Part shown: positions 6,678-8,367 of the stretch, piece after piece
How the letters are laid out: each line of letters opens with the position of its first letter
Numbering within the stretch: the stretch's first letter is position 1
Source: Prevotellaceae bacterium UBA1726
GTDB taxonomy: Bacteria > Bacteroidota > Bacteroidia > Bacteroidales > Bacteroidaceae
Direction: 5' to 3'
Length of the DNA: 8,367 bases
NCBI GenBank assembly: GCA_002316005.1
Contig: DCIM01000079.1
Location: forward strand, 1-8,367
Position numbers and translations under genes: made by a program
Notes under the pieces: model-generated
Database searches by the model: none
What the model saw: the letters and a program-made list of their open reading frames with translations, nothing else
What the model was told of the DNA's origin: nothing

Positions 6678-7997
6678 TTACAGACTTCTTACAAGTTCCT
6701 TAAACTGCTCGCCTCGGTCCTCCATATTCTTAAAGAGGTCGAAACTTGCACAACACGGGCTAAGTAATACGACATCACCCTCTTGCGCTATTTCAGCACA
6801 CGCCTTCACACAATCCTTCATCGAATGAGTATCTGCTACAGCAATACCAATTCCATCGAAGTTGTCGTGAAGTTTCTTATTGTCAGCACCCAGATATACT
6901 ATTCCACGGCACTTCTCCTTCACGAGCGGGATAATCTGATTATAATCATTACCCTTGTCCTTTCCTCCGACAATGAGGACTGTTGGTCGCGTCATTGCAT
7001 CAAGTGCCACATAACAGGCATCAACATTTGTTGCTTTTGAGTCGTTGATGTATCTTACGCCATTTCGGTCGGCAATAAACTCAAGTCGATGTTCCACGCC
7101 AGGGAAATTCTTGAGGCATTCGCGAATCTTCTCCTCGTCCACTCCTGCTGCCTTTGTTGCGTAGTAAGCGGCAAGGGCATTACGTTTGTTGTGCTTACCC
7201 GGAAGAGAGAACTCAAGACCAAGATGTTCGAAATCTTCATCATTGAAAGGTCTTAGGGTCGGATGTCCCTCAACTGCAGGCTTTGATGTTGGCGTTGGAG
7301 CTGGGATTGTCTCCCCATCAAGGCGGCGTTTCAGTTCCTTTTCAATATATTCGTCACCTGTCCAATAGATGAATTCGTCCTCTGGCGTCTGGTTCTGGAT
7401 GATACGCATCTTACTGTCAACATAATGCTGCATTTCAAAATCGTAACGGTCGAGGTGGTCAGGAGTGATATTCATCAGTACTGCCACATCTGGACGGAAG
7501 CCGAAACAGTTGTCAAGTTGGAATGAACTGAGTTCAACTACATACCAGTCTTTATCGCCTTCTGCAATCTGGAGTGCCAAAGATCGGCCGATATTTCCAC
7601 CAAGTCCCACATTCTTTCCTGCCTGCTGCATGATGTAATGAATGAGTGTCGTCGTAGTGGTCTTTCCGTTGCTACCAGTGATGCAGATTGTCTTTCCTTT
7701 GGAATAACGGCTACAGAACTCAATTTCCGAAAGTATTGGAGTACCTTTTTCGATGAGTTGCTGAATCATTGGGGCTGTATCAGGAATACCAGGACTCTTC
7801 ACAACTTCATCGGCAGAGAGTATCTTCTCAGCCGTATGATGTCCTTCCTCCCACTCGATTGAATTTTCGTTGAGGCGGTTCTTGTAATTGTCCTTGATTG
7901 TGCCCATATCAGATACGAACACATCATAACCATGCTTCTGTGCCAGAATAGCGGTTCCTACACCACTCTCGCCAGCACCCAATATTGCCAGTCTCAT
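6678..7997 (-). CDS. murD: UDP-N-acetylmuramoyl-L-alanine--D-glutamate ligase (MurD)
   Basis: Cytoplasmic ATP-dependent ligase that adds D-glutamate to UDP-MurNAc-L-Ala, the second stem-peptide step (EC 6.3.2.9). At 439 residues it is the same size as E. coli MurD. The N-terminal UDP-binding domain begins LAILGAGESGVG (3-14) and has VVKSPGIP (65-72). The central domain has the P-loop GSNGKTTTTT (108-117), GGNIG (133-137), ELSSFQLD (155-162), NITPDHLDRY (176-185) and Lys196, the likely carbamylated lysine. The C-terminal domain has VEHRLE (301-306), NDSKATN (318-324), VGGKDKG (343-349) and LLSPCCASFDLFKNMEDRGE (411-430), which is close to the MurD signature SPACASxDQFxNFExRG. A Pro/Thr-rich stretch (231-250) lies just before the LPGKHNKRNALAA segment and may be a surface loop. 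It follows mraY by 40 bases and precedes ftsW by 27, the standard dcw order. Confidence 0.98.
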   Translation of the reverse strand: MRLAILGAGESGVGTAILAQKHGYDVFVSDMGTIKDNYKNRLNENSIEWEEGHHTAEKILSADEVVKSPGIPDTAPMIQQLIEKGTPILSEIEFCSRYSKGKTICITGSNGKTTTTTLIHYIMQQAGKNVGLGGNIGRSLALQIAEGDKDWYVVELSSFQLDNCFGFRPDVAVLMNITPDHLDRYDFEMQHYVDSKMRIIQNQTPEDEFIYWTGDEYIEKELKRRLDGETIPAPTPTSKPAVEGHPTLRPFNDEDFEHLGLEFSLPGKHNKRNALAAYYATKAAGVDEEKIRECLKNFPGVEHRLEFIADRNGVRYINDSKATNVDACYVALDAMTRPTVLIVGGKDKGNDYNQIIPLVKEKCRGIVYLGADNKKLHDNFDGIGIAVADTHSMKDCVKACAEIAQEGDVVLLSPCCASFDLFKNMEDRGEQFKELVRSL

Positions 7998-8015
7998 CCT
8001 ATTTATATATATTGT

Positions 8016-8027
8016 ACGCTTTCGCGC
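8016..8027 (-). other. Small GNRA-type hairpin in the mraY-murD spacer
   Basis: In the transcript the sequence GCGC-GAAA-GCGU can form a 4-base-pair stem (three G-C pairs and one G-U) closed by a GAAA tetraloop. It lies 18 bases before the murD ATG in an otherwise AT-rich 40-base spacer. It has no U-tract after it, so it is not a terminator. A role in translation or mRNA stability is possible, but such a short stem could be chance. Confidence 0.25.
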
Positions 8028-8037
8028 TTTTGTTTCT

Positions 8038-8367
8038 TTATCGAATCTTCAATGTAATAATTGTCAATGCAGCCAGGATAATTGTGGTAATCCAGAACTT
8101 GATAGTAATCTTCGACTCGTGATAAACACGACCTGAGCCCTTTATGACATACTTGCACTCTGGGTCGAGCTGTGAGTTCTGAGTGCGGAAATGATCGTGG
8201 ATAGGAGTTCTGCGGAAGATTCTCTGCTTTACGCCCTTCTTCTTTCCGAGTTTGAAATAGAACACCTGCATCATAACGCTGAGACTCTCAACGAAGAATA
8301 TGCCACAGAGAATAGGCAGAAGGAGTTCCTTGTGGATGATGATAGCTCCAACTCCGATGATTCCGCC
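8038..8367 (-). CDS. mraY: Phospho-N-acetylmuramoyl-pentapeptide-transferase MraY, 3' end only (5' part lies beyond the right edge)
   Basis: Integral membrane enzyme that transfers phospho-MurNAc-pentapeptide from UDP to undecaprenyl phosphate, forming lipid I (EC 2.7.8.13). The frame is open from the right edge to the TAA at 8038-8040 and gives 109 residues. It reads through a membrane span (about visible residues 9-28), FFVESLSVMMQVFYFKL (24-40), a basic loop with RIFRRTPIHDHF (49-60), and a final span (about 90-105) ending TLKIR. This closely follows the E. coli MraY C-terminus (VETLSVILQVGSFKL, RIFRMAPIHHHY, RFWI and TLKVR). Two differences stand out: the conserved HHH is HDH, and about 17 more residues than in E. 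coli lie between that motif and the last span. An apparent ATG at 8274 is internal and should not be taken as the gene start. The two catalytic aspartate regions are outside the window. Confidence 0.96.
   Translation of the reverse strand, partial: GGIIGVGAIIIHKELLLPILCGIFFVESLSVMMQVFYFKLGKKKGVKQRIFRRTPIHDHFRTQNSQLDPECKYVIKGSGRVYHESKITIKFWITTIILAALTIITLKIR

Noticed and set aside
8038..8274. A separate small gene of 78 codons starting MMQVFYFKLG
   Set aside because: The frame continues upstream without a stop to the window edge with clear MraY sequence (GIFFVESLSV), so the ATG at 8274 is internal.

Overview
The window is a continuous stretch of a bacterial division and cell wall (dcw) cluster. 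All eight genes are on the minus strand. Read in the direction of transcription (high to low coordinate) the order is mraY (3' end only), murD, ftsW, murG, murC, ftsQ, ftsA, ftsZ (5' end only). The order, the absence of ddl and murB between murC and ftsQ, and the protein features point to the Bacteroidetes, most likely order Bacteroidales and a Prevotella-like genus. Those features are a long charged tail on FtsA, a hydrophilic insert in FtsW, an MraY tail with an extra segment, A-rich leaders with weak or no Shine-Dalgarno sequences, and a TAnnTTTG-type promoter. The genus is an inference from general family knowledge, not from a database search.

Layout: the right edge (8038-8367) holds the last 109 codons of mraY. 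A 40-base spacer with a tiny GNRA-type hairpin leads to murD (6678-7997). A 27-base spacer precedes ftsW (5352-6650). The only sizeable gap, 104 bases (5248-5351), separates ftsW from murG. It carries a good candidate promoter, an imperfect tandem GTGG repeat resembling an MraZ box, and a short perfect inverted repeat. murG (4135-5247), murC (2754-4130) and ftsQ (1948-2748) follow with only 4 and 5 bases between them, so they are almost certainly co-transcribed. ftsA (458-1918) comes 29 bases later. ftsZ starts at 416, after 41 bases, and runs off the left edge.

The genes form one process. MraY makes lipid I on the membrane from UDP-MurNAc-pentapeptide, whose precursor is built in the cytoplasm by MurC (adds L-Ala) and MurD (adds D-Glu). 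MurG converts lipid I to lipid II. FtsW polymerises lipid II at the septum. FtsQ links the periplasmic and cytoplasmic parts of the divisome. FtsA anchors FtsZ filaments to the membrane, and FtsZ forms the ring.

Every complete gene looks intact and of normal length, with its key motifs present. I see no mobile element, RNA gene, CRISPR array, pseudogene or sign of horizontal transfer, and no new multi-gene system. The points of interest are lineage-type modifications of known division proteins and a possible internal regulatory region upstream of murG.
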